In this document: in pieces, positions 1 to 11,702 of the stretch | How positions within the stretch are numbered: position 1 is the first letter of the stretch | Layout of the letters: each line of letters starts with the position of its first letter | Assembly: GCA_963555705.1 (NCBI GenBank) | Contig: OY743186.1 | Location: 36,815,241 to 36,879,240, forward strand | Origin: Ligustrum vulgare | Taxonomy: Eukaryota; Streptophyta; Magnoliopsida; Lamiales; Oleaceae | Direction: 5' to 3' | Length of the DNA: 64,000 bases | Notes under the pieces: generated by a model | Database searches by the model: none | The model's input: the letters and a program-made list of their open reading frames with translations, nothing else | Told to the model about the DNA's origin: nothing | Program-made: the position numbers and the translations under genes

Positions 1-1904
1 GGACGGCGGACGGTGGAACGTGAAGGCAGTCTACAGTGTCTTGAAGCGTTCAGGTTCGGAGCATTTTGGTCCTTCTAAAGCGTTTAGGTTTATTTCAGTC
101 AGAGGGAATGGGGATTGATTGATCGAAGACGCACAAGACGGTGTATATCCATTGCTGTGCGAGTTTGGGTTGGAATTTTGGAAATTTAACATTTGATTTG
201 GGCTACATTTGAATAGAACTAGTATACCGCTTTCCCGCGGTGAGATCCGACCGTAGGTTCAATTTTAATAAATACAATATTGAAAGGAAATCAAAAACAA
301 AAATCGCAAAGCAAAAAGCAAAAAAGTACACAATCTGATCTTGAAAAACTGAAAGTGGAGATACCAAAGAATTGAAAATCTAACAGATGAGAATTTGAGG
401 AAACCCTAATGTAACGAAATTCTTACCATAGAGATGAAATTCTTACCATAGAGATGAACATCAAAGAACCCTTATAGACAACAGCAAGGAATTACAAAAA
501 TATAGCCCATACAAATAACCAACTAAACCTGGGGAAATCGAGATACAGAACCAAGAAGGCACGGAAACGAGAAAAGAAATTTGTTCTTGTGCTGATGGCC
601 TGACTGTTGATGGATTTTCAGATTGAATGATTTTGGAAAACGCCAATTTTCTTCTTCAGCCTCTTTCTCTCTTCCGCTTCTGTTTGGATGGTAAAGACTA
701 CGGCTTTCTCTACCTTCTTACGAACTCGAGCGATGCTTGATACCGAGGGGAGATTTCGGTAGGAAATTTGATATAACTGGTGATTTTTTGACAATTTTTG
801 GTGAGATTAGATGAAATTTCAGCGTTGAGAAATATTTTTGAAGACAGACATCATTACCTTTTTTGATCGCAGGGGAGAAATACCTCTCTAGTCGGTAATT
901 ATTCACAACAATCAGGTTGAGAACGAATTCAACATGAAAAGCCCGTTTTACAATAATAAAAATCCGACATTACCTTCCAACTTTGTTGATGAAATAGTTC
1001 AGTAGACATTACTGCTACACAAGATGATTTGGTGCCAAGGGATGATGAATATGTCCCCTTTCTGCCTCCCCCAATTTGTAGCGTGATTCCGAGGTTCTTA
1101 GCCGCTTGGTTCCTGAACATGACGCCTAGTTTATAGTTGGATATACGTGCCTTTTAATTGAGCTTTACGAGAATTTATTTATTTATTTATTTATTTTCAA
1201 TTCTAATTCTTTTTTTTCAGATTGATTTCGAGTTAATTGTTTCAACAAACGACCCAGGGCAACTTTGAGTGACAATTAACAAATGTTTTTAGATTCGATC
1301 TGATCAGATCGAGGAATTGGGTCAGGGATTAAAGATCATAAAATTCGAGATCGATCCAAATATTAAAATAATATAAAAAATATAAAAAAATTTAAAAAAT
1401 GAAAAATATAAAACTCGGGTCGGTGTCCACTAGGGTCCTTAACCGGATTTGATCAGACTTGGTTTTAGGGGTCACTGAACCAGTTTTTGGCCCAGACCGT
1501 GATTTTCACAGTTGGTCCGACCAACCTAGATCCGGATTTGAAAATAGTGTTAAGTTCTTGGATTTGTTGCCATCTTACTCTTTAAATGTCATATTCACAA
1601 TCACGCATTAGAGATTTATCACTGACACTTGGATAATTATCTATGTGTAGTCCTTAGATGGGTCATCCAATGCTAGTTTATTCGAATATAAAATTCAATC
1701 TTGAAAATGAAAATATAGCATCCCATTATTTTTTATTAGAGAATGAAGAAGGGCCAATGCTCATCCCTCAACCATGTTTTTCGAGGCTCCAATCTCCTCC
1801 TTGAATTTTATTCTTAACAACTCCTATGTTCGAAGTAAGATGTTGTCTAATTATACCTCTTTTGAGCTAAACCTATTGCTCGCCCTGCTTTGCCATGTGC
1901 TATC
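1..1904. other. Left flank, no confident gene
   Basis: AT-rich sequence outside the large gypsy element. Minus-strand reading gives a 63-residue ORF (929-1120) whose open frame runs into a GTAATG donor-like site near 975, and a further short open stretch rich in Lys, Arg and Glu around 640-770. These could be exons or remnants of a minus-strand gene, but I recognise no family and cannot join them into one frame. An ATTT run lies near 1173-1195. Nothing else is supported. Confidence 0.5.
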
Positions 1905-2576
1905 TGTTGAGACCGTACCCAAAATGTAGTAAACTGAACCACCAATGAAGGCCCAATGGACCTTAGCCCATGATTTAAGTCTAGGATATCACCTTGGGCC
2001 AACTGTCGAGGTAGAATCTCACGCGAACTTATTTGGCTGAACTGATTTATGTCTAGCCGATGTGCTTTATGCTTAGCCGAGGTGCATTACGGTGACGTCC
2101 CAGACGAGTGATGGGACAAGGGATGGAGTCAGAGATGTGACACCGCATTTACCAAGAAGTGACAGACGTCCATCCCCTACCAAATGTAGTAATGATTACT
2201 GTCAAAAAGCAAGATTTTTCTCTCCAACAGCTAGGGTAAATACACGTGTAAAGTCCACCACATGTCTCCATCCAAGACTATAAATTCCTCTATAAATAGG
2301 ACGCTCCTCCCACCTTAGAAAGGGTTAGCAATCTTATACTACGAACTAAATATTTTATTCTCACTCCCTTTTCTCTCTTTTACACACTTATATTTCCCGC
2401 ACCCAATTTATATCTGCTTGAAATGGGCACTGACTTTAGCATCGGAGTGCAAACGGGAGCCACCTCGGCCCCTTTGCAAACTGATCGTTTGTCGTAATCC
2501 GCAGGAGATCCACGTGTCAAAGAGGGAGGAGCTGAGACGTGTTGGTCCAAGATCCAGCCGGATTTTGTGGTCAACA
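1905..2576 (+). repeat. 5' LTR of the Tat element
   Basis: 672 bp, TGTTGA...TCAACA. It is collinear with 33942-34624. The right copy has an 11-bp internal duplication that accounts for the length difference (683 bp), plus scattered substitutions, so this insertion is older than element C. A TATA-like CTATAAATAGG lies at about 2291-2301, within the conserved part of both LTRs, and is the probable promoter. Confidence 0.93.
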
Positions 2577-2579
2577 TTT

Positions 2580-2597
2580 TGGCGCCGTCTGTGGGAA
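2580..2597 (+). other. Primer-binding site of the Tat element
   Basis: TGGCGCCGTCTGTGGGAA starts four bases after the 5' LTR. Its TGGCGCC start is the usual form of a tRNA-complementary primer site in plant gypsy elements. I did not determine which tRNA. Confidence 0.75.
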
Positions 2598-2700
2598 ACC
2601 ATACTGCTAACCACGAAAACGCATGATAAAAAGCCACTCACATAAAGGAAACCTTGAAAAAGGGCGAATAACCTTTTGCAAAAGGGCAGAAAACTACAAG

Positions 2701-2865
2701 AACTTTAAAATATAAGTTTATTAACCTTAAAAAAGGCATGAAACTTTGAAACATAAGTTTATTAACCTTGGAAAATGCGTGAAACTTTGAAACATAAGTT
2801 TATTAATCTTGAAAAATGCGTAAAACTTTGAAACATAAGTTTAACAACTTTGGAAAAAGCTTAGG
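2701..2865 (+). repeat. 41-bp tandem repeat in the Tat leader
   Basis: About 3.5 copies of a unit containing AACTTTGAAACATAAGTTTA, spaced 41 bp apart (starts near 2700, 2741, 2782 and 2823), lie in the untranslated leader between primer-binding site and gag. Confidence 0.8.
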
Positions 2866-2928
2866 ACTTTGAGATAAAAGCTCACCCATCTTTGAAAGAA
2901 AAGATAAAACCAAGAAATTGCTTTAAAC

Positions 2929-4593
2929 ATGAATGAAAGTGACGATGATATTAACCCTCAAAGGAGTATAAATGACCAACACAGGGAGGAAGAGGCTTCG
3001 CAGAGGCCTCATGAGAACGCAAACGAGGGAATGACCCAACCTAACCCTCCGCGCCGGCACCAGAATCGCCGCATGCTGCGAGACATGACTCGCATGGCAG
3101 CCCAAATGCTGGAAATGCAGAAACAGCAGATAGAACAAACTACTGCGATGAATGCCTACATGGCTAGAGGGTATGTTATGAACGAGCCCATGATGCCCCC
3201 GCAATATTCACAGCTACATTACTCACCATCTGATGCGGCTACTGCCTCCTATTATTATCAAGATCTGCAGGCATATGCCGAGGTGGAATCCGTGCCTCTC
3301 TACGAAGAAGGCTCAGAGCATGAAGCACCCGAAGAACAAGACCAACCCCCAGTTAAACACAAGGAGGCTTCGCCCTCAAAATCTGGCAGTGTCTTCAGCC
3401 GAATAGGAGGGTTATTCAGAGGCAAGCGAGGGGGTCAAGCTGATCAAGGTCGGCGCAATGTAGCTGAGCCTAGAAATAGGCAAGAGCGACGCGCTGAAGA
3501 AGCCCTGTCGCGGAGCCAAATGCATAGAGACCGGTATGATACAGGGGCAGAAAAAATAGGCCCCACACCTGAGCCTAGGAATAGGCGGGAAAGAAGGGTA
3601 GAAGCAGCTTGGACCAAATCTCGTAACAATTTTCCGACCTTTGAAAGACCAAACTACGGCCAAGTTTTGCCACCACGAAGGCAAGGTTACACTCAGCCAC
3701 CTTACGAACAGCACCATGACCCGGAGCACTCCGGACATGACGAGAACAGTGAATTACCGTCATACGAGCTGGATGACGAAGAGGAAATAAGCCCCTTTAC
3801 AGAGGGCATCCGAAGGTGCCCAGTGCCCCAAGACTTTGAAATGCCAGAAATAACAAAATATTCTGGCCGAGGTGACCCTGAAGATCACCTGTTAAACTAT
3901 CGTGCTAGCATGGAAATAGCCCGAACCACTCCGGCACTAAAGTGCAAAACCTTTGCTTTGACCCTTGAGGGAAGTGCAATACGATGGTACAAAAAACTTC
4001 CACCCGGTAGCATCCACAGTTGGAGAGATTTGAAAGCAGTCTTTAAAAATGGCTTTGTCTCCTCCAGGCCTGGCCAACTCCCACTCCAACGCCTTCAAGA
4101 CATAAGGCAAGGAAGGGAGAAATCTTTGAAAAGCTACTTAGCCCAGTTTACTGAAAAAATGCACATTTGTGAGAATATCACCGAGGCAGAGATGTTTTCT
4201 GCATTAAAAGGGGGGCTAGACATGACGAGCATGTTTTGGAGGGATGTCCGAAGCAGGAAGCCGAGGGATTACAATGCCCTAGCGGATCTGATGAAGGAAG
4301 AGATCGTCTCAGAAGAGATGGCTAGGGCCAAAGACAATCATTCTCAAGGGAGATACAATCTTAGGTACCCCAATGAAGCGAACCCTAGAAAAGGAGGTAA
4401 TAAGGATAGGTTCGGCAGTAACCGAAGTGGAGCGCCACGTCCATTTCCGGGAACCGGGTCTAGCTATGCAGCAGAGATTACGGAGGCTATCCCTAACTTG
4501 CACTCCAACGCTCCCTCTTTGAATCCCCCCACAGCTCGAGGAAGAATGGAAAGTAGCCGAAGTGGAAAACAGCCCATGATTGGAGCTTACTGA
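2929..4593 (+). CDS. Gag polyprotein of the Tat element
   Basis: An open frame of 554 residues starts 350 bp after the LTR. Residues about 1-290 are polar and low-complexity, with an N-terminal Gln/Met-rich helix and twice the motif EPRNR-x-ERR. Residues about 300-470 match the plant retrotransposon Gag (capsid) domain, with conserved Trp, the LEGSA-x-RWY motif and the pattern SL-x-SYL-x-QF. The frame stops at 4591-4593 just before the degraded zinc knuckle. Gag would form the virus-like particle in the cytoplasm. It is the best-preserved coding part of the outer element. Confidence 0.9.
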   Translation: MNESDDDINPQRSINDQHREEEASQRPHENANEGMTQPNPPRRHQNRRMLRDMTRMAAQMLEMQKQQIEQTTAMNAYMARGYVMNEPMMPPQYSQLHYSPSDAATASYYYQDLQAYAEVESVPLYEEGSEHEAPEEQDQPPVKHKEASPSKSGSVFSRIGGLFRGKRGGQADQGRRNVAEPRNRQERRAEEALSRSQMHRDRYDTGAEKIGPTPEPRNRRERRVEAAWTKSRNNFPTFERPNYGQVLPPRRQGYTQPPYEQHHDPEHSGHDENSELPSYELDDEEEISPFTEGIRRCPVPQDFEMPEITKYSGRGDPEDHLLNYRASMEIARTTPALKCKTFALTLEGSAIRWYKKLPPGSIHSWRDLKAVFKNGFVSSRPGQLPLQRLQDIRQGREKSLKSYLAQFTEKMHICENITEAEMFSALKGGLDMTSMFWRDVRSRKPRDYNALADLMKEEIVSEEMARAKDNHSQGRYNLRYPNEANPRKGGNKDRFGSNRSGAPRPFPGTGSSYAAEITEAIPNLHSNAPSLNPPTARGRMESSRSGKQPMIGAY

Positions 4594-4947
4594 GCCTACC
4601 ACAGGTATTATGGCCATGCAACGAAAGATTGTAGGGAAATCCACATGTTGGCAGATCAAAAGGAATACAGAAGAATCCCCATGGAGTTCTTGATTATAGA
4701 CAAAATCTCCTCTTATCATGGCTCAATTGGAAGGCCGGGTCTCATTGACTTGGGGGCTGCAACTCATACGAAATACATTTGTATGAAATTCCTCACGGAG
4801 CATGGTGTTGCAACTGTAAGGGGAAGCCAAACTGAATCACGGGCCAGTTACACAAACGCTATCCGAAAATTTCAAGACCGGAGCTTGAACATGATCGGCG
4901 ATGTGGCGATGGCAGAGGCTGCTCCAGACCCTGAAAGATTGGGTTGA
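4594..4947 (+). pseudogene. Zinc-knuckle and protease-region remnant (Tat element)
   Basis: After the gag stop the translation continues in frame with a damaged knuckle (YYGHATKDC; the first Cys pair is lost), followed directly by the segment around IGRPGL that normally lies after the protease. The protease core with its DSG-type active site is not visible, so an internal deletion is likely. The frame ends at 4945-4947. Confidence 0.7.
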
Positions 4948-4974
4948 GGGTCCTCGAAAAATGAAGATGCTACA

Positions 4975-6042
4975 ATGATGCCGGCAGAGGATCTAGCAGA
5001 TCTAGACCCAAGAATGGACGGAAACAATTGCTCTACCCCAGCTGAAAGGCTAGAATGCTTTGGTGTTGATCCACTTGATCCCATCAAGGAGTTGCAGATT
5101 GGACTAGATTCGCCAGTTGAATACAAAGGTCAACTAAAAGGCTTCTTTCTCAAAAACCTTGACGTATTTGCATGGAAGCATGATGACATGATTGGAATTG
5201 ATCCTAAAGTGGCCTGTCATAGGCTTCAGCTTGATCCAAGAACCCCTGGGCATAGGCAAAAGAGAAGGCCCATGAGTTCTGAAAAATATGAGGCTTTGAA
5301 AGAAGAGGTGACGAAGCTATTGAAAATTGGGTTCATTAGAGAATCCCGGTATCCGAAGTGGGTATCAAACCCTGTGTTGGTCCCAAAACAGAATGGGAAA
5401 CTGAGAGTGTGTATTGATTTCTCGAATTTAAATCAAGCATGTCCTAAAGACAGTTTTCCCCTGCCTCGGATTGATCAATTAGTCGACTCTACAGCGAGCC
5501 ATGAGATGCTAAGCTTTATGGATGCATACTCCGGATACAATCAAATCCCCATGCACGAATCAGATGAGGAGCACGCCTCGTTTATTACGGACAGGGGACT
5601 CTATTGTTACAAAGTCATGCCGTTTGACTTGAAAAATGCTGGGGCCACCTACCAAAGGTTGGTAAATCGTATGTTTTCAGAACAATTTGGGAACACCATG
5701 GAAGTGTATGTTGATGACATGCTGGTCAAAAGTATGGTCGCCACAGAGCATATCCACCATTTTTCAGAAGCCTTCGATGTTTTGAGGAAATATGGAATGA
5801 AGCTCAACCCGGCAAAGTGCACTTTTGGAGTAGCGTCTGGAAAATTTCTGGGATTCATGGTGAACAGAAGAGGGATTGAAGCAAATCCCGATAAAATCAA
5901 AGCTTTGCTGAACATGCGATCTCCTCGGAGTCCAAAAGAAGTGCAAAGCTTGACGGAAAGGATTGCGGCTTTAAATCGATTCGTTTCTAAATCCACTAAC
6001 AAATGCTTACCATTCTTTAAAATCTTGAAGGGAGGGGAGTGA
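4975..6042 (+). pseudogene. Reverse transcriptase of the Tat element
   Basis: A 355-residue open frame. The RT fold runs from about residue 90 to 290, with LRVCIDFSNLNQACPKDSFP, the SFMDAYSGYNQI finger/palm motif and the catalytic YVDDM box (about residue 246). The thumb continues to the end (ALNRFVSKSTNKCLPFFKIL), where a TGA at 6040-6042 breaks the polyprotein. Upstream continuity with protease is also lost, so this piece cannot be expressed as a normal gag-pol. Confidence 0.9.
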
Positions 6043-6956
6043 TTCTAATGGACGCTAGAATGTGAGCAAGCTTTTGACGACTTGAAAACATTCTTGGGAC
6101 AGGCCCCATTATTATCAAAACCAAAGGCTGGCGAACCACTGTACCTGTATTTAGCTGTATCCAAAGAGGTTGTTAGCTCAATACTTATCAGAGAGGAAGA
6201 TGGGAATTAGTTCCCAGTGTATTATGTAAGCAAAGTCATGCTGGATGCAGAAACACGCTACCCAGATATGGAAAAACTTGCCCTCTCGTTGATCACAGCA
6301 GCTCGCAAACTCCGCCCCTACTTTCAGTCGTACTCCATACATATTCTCACGAATTTTCCTATGAGGCAAGTATTGCAGAAACCAGACGTATCTGGGAGGT
6401 TGATGAAGTGGGCGATAGAAATCAGCCAGTACGACCTGCATTATGAGCCTCAAACAGCCATAAAGAGTCAAGCGCTAACGGATTTCATAGTTGAGTTCAC
6501 GTATCCGCCCGAAGTAGAGATGATTGATAACTCGGAGGATAGCCGTGAGTGGAAATTTTTCATTGACGGGTCCTCAGCTGAAGGAAGATCCGGGGCGGGG
6601 ATATTACTAATAAGTCCAGAAGGGTACAAACTGCACAGTGCGATCTGCTTTGGCTTTAAAGCCTCAAACAACGTTGCAGAATACAAGGCGCTATTAGCTG
6701 GACTAAGACTTGCGAAAGTTCTAAAGATTAAGTCTGTAGTGGCGAATAGTGACTCGCAGCTTGTTGTGAGCCAGTTCAACGGACAATTTTCTGCCAAAGA
6801 GCCGGCTATGGTTGCTTACTTGAAGAAAGTAAAAGATCTAACTGTGCACTTCGAAAAAATAGAGTTACATCATATTCCCAGAACTGAGAACTCCCATGCA
6901 GATACTTTATCTAAGCTAGCAAGCAGTAATGATTCTGAGCTCCACAATATGATTCC
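6043..6956 (+). pseudogene. Dual RNase H region of the Tat element
   Basis: Translation resumes after the stop with the retroviral-type RNase H remnant (around YYVSKVMLDAETRYPDMEKL), itself holding an in-frame stop near 6208-6210. From about 6217 the frame is open for 255 residues and contains a second, complete RNase H: FFIDGSSAEGRSGAG, EYKALLAGLRLA, SDSQLVVSQ and NSHADTLSKLAS give the D-E-D-D catalytic pattern of the archaeal-type RNase H. A second RNase H after the first is a known Tat-lineage hallmark. The frame is cut by insertion A at 6957 and continues at 9825. Confidence 0.88.
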
Positions 6957-7795
6957 TGTAACACCCCAAGTTCAAAAATTTTAAAACCTAGGCGTGTTAA
7001 CTTCCATTCACATTATATGCGGAAATAAATTGTTTAAACATTAAAATGCGGAAACAAATCATTTAAAAACTATAACGTTTTCATTTTCTGTTCTAAAATT
7101 TTATAGAAATTTCGGCAAAGTCTCCTCTATGACTTGGACATAACCAACCTGTAGAGGGACATCATACCTACAATACATATGCAAATTCTCAACCCATTCA
7201 AATCCAACATTTAACATCCAACCACAATTCCAAAATTCAACTTCAACATCAATTTCCCAAACTCCTCAACAAAATAACTTGAAGTATAAATTTATAAACT
7301 CATGAAACATGATAAAAACTAATCACAGGGAAATACCATAAATTATTTTAACTAAAACAGACAAACTAATCAAAAGAATTTATCAGTTAAAAGAATAACC
7401 AATGAATTAGTTTGAGAAAGCCCTTCATTTATTCTTAAAAGAAATAGAATTTGTTAGTACTGTCTGAGTCAGCCGCCAAATGCTCTCCTCGGATCACCTA
7501 ACTTTCATCACCTGAAATGTTGGGGAGGGATTGGGGTGAGCTAAAGCTCAGTAAGTAAACTTTATGCATGAATGCATGCTTATGACATGAAATGCTTTAA
7601 ACTTTGAAATATGTATCCCCATTCACTTTAACCTTTCAAAACTTTCAACATTTCGAACTTTCACTTAACATTTCAAAACTTCACTTTACATTTCAAACTT
7701 TCACTTCATTCCATCGTGAGCTCACTTGATGTAACTTCTAGTCAATCAAATAACAGTGAGCAATTCTTATTTGGAACCAGATTAACTTTCACATT

Positions 7796-7911
7796 TCCAC
7801 CGCAAAGCGGCTCATTCACTTCATTCCACCGCAAAGCGGCTCATTACATTCATTCCACCGCAAAGCGGCTCATTCACTTCATTCCACCGCAAAGCGGCTC
7901 ATTACATTCGG
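7796..7911 (+). repeat. 29-bp tandem repeat with CCGC-AAA-GCGG hairpins
   Basis: Four copies of a 29-30 bp unit built on CCACCGCAAAGCGGCTCATT lie inside insertion A. Each unit can form a CCGC/GCGG stem with an AAA loop. Confidence 0.85.
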
Positions 7912-9145
7912 GTACGCCGGTCCCCCGCGTCCCATTTCCCACTCGTATCTTTCATGACATAGAAGTACACCCATTCTTTCAAAAACTTGGGATACATAAT
8001 TTTTGACAAAAATTGCACTTTGACACGTTCCTTTCATTAAAACATTTGACTTTCCCATTTCGATGCCAATGCATGCTTGATGATGCAATGACATGTAACG
8101 TGCATGCTTGAACATTTCCTTAACTACATATAATTGCATATGGTAGACCAAAAGCATTAAAATTCCGTAATTAACACGAATGTCAATTAAGCACATTAAT
8201 TCCACATTAACATTCAACTTTGATGAAAGTAGGGGGGAGTTTACTTACTTGCAGCCCTTAGTAATTTACCGTTTCTGAATTTACAAGTGGAGGAGCTTCG
8301 ACCGCCCGTGTCGTCAATGTACCAAAATCTTAGTTGCATCTATTCATTTAGTAAAATATACTTTCAGGTCACAAACACATTCGTTATTCATTATAATAAT
8401 AATCAAACATTAACCGAGATTAAAACTTCAATTTAACCCATGCGTGACTTTACATAATAACCAAAACACATAAAACCATATTCGAAATTAAGAGATAAAA
8501 TTTCAATCCACGTTAGAAACTCTTATTTTTAAATTCAAACTCAAACTCAAATTTACATAATTTAACCTAACGTTATAAAATCCACTCCCATAAAGTCCCA
8601 ACAATTTCACAAATCTTAAAAACCAACATATATCCAAACTTCACCCAAACAGTTAGCTAAACTACACTTTCATAAATCTCAAAAACCAGAAATATATATA
8701 TATACACTTTAAAGCAAATTAGAAATTTTATTCAAGTTTATACCACTTTCCCAAATTCTAAAATTCTCAATTTAATCCTTCCTTAAACTAGAAGAAAATC
8801 AATTAAAAAAATCAAATTTAAAAATTTTCGAAATCTATCATTAACGCATACATATAAACACTAAATACCTAAATTTAAAAATTGAATTTAATCAATTAAA
8901 TTTCGAAATTATACTAAGTCAGAATCTGAAAATCTACTGTAGAAAATACGCATCTATATATACATATATACATCAATACACACATATATAAGCATTACTA
9001 AATCCCCAATTAACGGTATAATTCGAAATCAAGTAAACCAAAATCTGAAAATATGAGAATGTGAGAAAATGCATATATACTTACATTTAAACCATATATA
9101 CCTCAATATATACATACAATTCCATGTATACATACGAAAATTCCA

Positions 9146-9170
9146 TGTGTGTGTTGTGTGTGTGTGTGTG
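9146..9170 (+). repeat. GT microsatellite
   Basis: A short run of TG/GT dinucleotides inside insertion A, followed by a G-rich purine stretch to about 9435. Confidence 0.7.
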
Positions 9171-9824
9171 TTCGTGAGTGGGTGCTTGCAGGCGTGAAAC
9201 TGTGTGCGTGTGTGTTCGGGTTTTGTGCGTTGCAGATGAAGGGGACGAGGGAAGGGGGAGGGTTACCAGGGTGGTGGCGCGGCGGTCGAAGGCGAGAGGA
9301 AGAGGTCGCGACAGAGGAGGCGACTGAGAGTGAGAGCGGGTGTGAGAGACCGAGAGAGCGGAGATGGCTTCGGGCGAGGGGAAAAGCAGGGTCGAGAGGC
9401 GCGAGAGATGGATACAAGCTGAGAGACGGAGGGTAGACTTTTAGGTTTAATGTGAGGTTAACTTTTGTATATTTCAAATTAGTCCCCCAACTCCCATCAA
9501 TTGATACTCTAAGTCCACAACCTCAAATAAAATTCAAAGTGCCACTAAACTTTTCCAAACTTTCCATTTAACACAATAAAATAGAAAATGGCATGTTTAG
9601 GAAATAAAACAATTAATCACATAAATTACACGTAAACTATTAAAATAAACAATTTAGAAACTTTTAATTGGTACATTGATCGAGACGGCATTCAAGTCCT
9701 TCCACTGCAAAATAATTCATATTATCGACATTAACATATCATTACATTTAAAATTTATAATAACATTAAAATAATTATTACGTGAAATTTAAGAATGCAC
9801 GTAAAAATGAAAAGCGGTATTACA

Positions 9825-10455
9825 GTTCCAGTTGAGCATTTGCCCGTTTCTTCCATTGAGCCGGGAACGAAAATTTTGGAAATAGAAGAAGGGTCCTGGA
9901 TGAGTCCCATAATGGCATACTTGAAGCATCAAACAATACCAAACGAGCCGAAAGCAGCTCGGAGGTTACAAAGATATGCCGCAAATTTTGTACTCTTGGA
10001 TGATCTGCTTTATAAGTGGAGCTACACATCTCCCTTGTTGAGATGTGTTGGGCCGGAGGAAGGACGGTATGTAATGAAAGAAATCCATGAGGGCATATGC
10101 GACAACCACGCCGGGGGGTTATCGCTGGCTCGGAAGTCCCTCAGACAGGGATATTTTTGGCCGACTATGCGAAAGGATTCCCATGACTTCGTCCGCAAGT
10201 GCGATAAATGTCAAAGGCATGTAACCATACCGCATCAGCCGCATCACAAGTTGACTGTGGTAACTAGCCATTGGCCTTTTGCGAAGTGGGGAGTTGATAT
10301 TATTGGTCCTATGCCTATGGGAGCTGGTAACAATTGTTCTCCAATAGTGGAATTGACTACTTCACCAAGTGGGTCGAGGCGGAACCCCTTATGAGGATTA
10401 CCGAGGCCAACACCACCAAGTTCATCTGGAGGAATATTATATGCAGATTTGGAAT
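9825..10455 (+). pseudogene. Integrase, N-terminal part (Tat element)
   Basis: Continuation of pol after insertion A. It carries the zinc-binding HHCC module (H-x-H around EIHEGICDNHAGG, C-x2-C at CDKCQRH) and the start of the catalytic core (WGVDIIGPMP, first catalytic Asp). A frameshift near 10340-10390 moves the following DYFTKWVEAEP-like segment to another frame. The gene is then split by insertion B at 10461 and resumes at about 18998-19003. Confidence 0.85.
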
Positions 10456-11702
10456 ACCGCTGTAGAGACCGGGAATTTTCAATTCTTTCTAAATAAAATA
10501 CTTTTAGAACTTTAAATGCGCGTCGCTACGACTTTTTCCAATTTAATTTAAAAGAGTATTCGTCTAGCCAAATTATAAATGAAATTAAATTAATTTTCAT
10601 CATATTTAAATTTCAGAATTTTATTCAAAATATTCCAATGTCACAATTTTAAATCTTAATTCAATTTTAATGATTTTAAAGTCCAAATTCATTTATTTCA
10701 ACATTTTGATCCTTGTCCAGTTTAAATTTCTTTAATCCCCAAATTTAGATTTTAGCACAATCTCAATTGGTATGAAAAATTCTTTTCTCCACGTTTCCAT
10801 AACCCACCCTCTAAATCAGACATTTTTCTCTTAAAAGAATTCACACACGTTTTATTTTATTTTTTTTGATACCCAATCTGCATAATTCCATCCTCACACC
10901 CCCCCTGATTCTCTCCCTCAACTCCCTAAAATAACATATCAAATTCTGCAATGCCTGCAATTCATCCCAATCAGAAATCTATCCTAGTCTTCCTCTTTCA
11001 GCCCCTCAGTTTTGCATTCCAACTGATAATCATTCCTACAATTCTCCCCAAATCAACAAGTCTCCCTCAACCTACCAAATTCAGCAAACGAACATAAGCA
11101 AGTTACCAAAATTCAGCAAGCAAAAAACAGTAACATATACTCCAATCATTTCTCCCACACGAACTCACTCGAGCCAAACCATCGTTCTGGTAATTTTCCC
11201 TCTCCTACCTTACTGCAAATGTTCCACAACACCACCACAACCAGCCTCCTCCAATTCTCCCAGCCAAACCTGTGGCCCTCACCCACGACAACCACCACCA
11301 CAGTAACCCAATTCACAGCCAACACCTACTGCCCAATTGACCATGAACCAACCACAGCCACATTCGCCTCTGTTCACCGCCATAAATTGAAACTCAATCA
11401 CCAGAGCTGCCAGCCACTCTCTCTCTCAAACCGCGATCGAACACCCATCCTCGACTCCACTCCCCCATTCGAAAATCAAAGCCAAATCCCCAAATAAAAC
11501 CCAAAGCCAAGAATTTAACAAAACCCAAATATCGTACCCGGACCGCCACCTTGTATTGGCCGGAGTTCTTTCGTCGGACAGCCACGAAACCGACCCCATA
11601 GCCTCGGTTAACTCCATTTTTCGCAGCCAAAAACCCTTCCCTTCACATGCCCACACCACCGCCACTGCACTGCTGCCCCAGCGCCGAAACGGAGAGGAGC
11701 AG

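Larger units (their letters stand above)
6957..9824 (-). mobile_element. Insertion A: inverted solo LTR
   Basis: 2868 bp with ends TGTAACACC and GGTATTACA (TGTAA/TTACA inverted termini), flanked by attcc (6952-6956) and gttcc (9825-9829), a 5-bp duplication with one mismatch. Excising it joins ATT-CC to A-GTT and restores the host reading frame (IPVEHLP). The reverse complement ends GGGGTGTTACA and starts TGTAATACC, like LTRs of plant chromoviruses, and no coding sequence is present. I read it as a solo LTR in minus orientation. Short ORFs inside, including one rich in Arg/Gly around 9149-9436, look spurious. Confidence 0.8.

Noticed and set aside
2092..2283. ORF repeated at 34140-34331
   Set aside because: Lies in the Tat LTR, seen in both LTR copies and without a domain.
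9149..9436. Gly/Arg/Glu-rich ORF after the GT microsatellite
   Set aside because: Low-complexity purine-rich sequence within a solo LTR; no family resemblance.
11219..11497. Thr/Pro-rich ORF in solo LTR B
   Set aside because: Repetitive ACC-rich composition in an LTR, cut by the nested insertion; not a gene.
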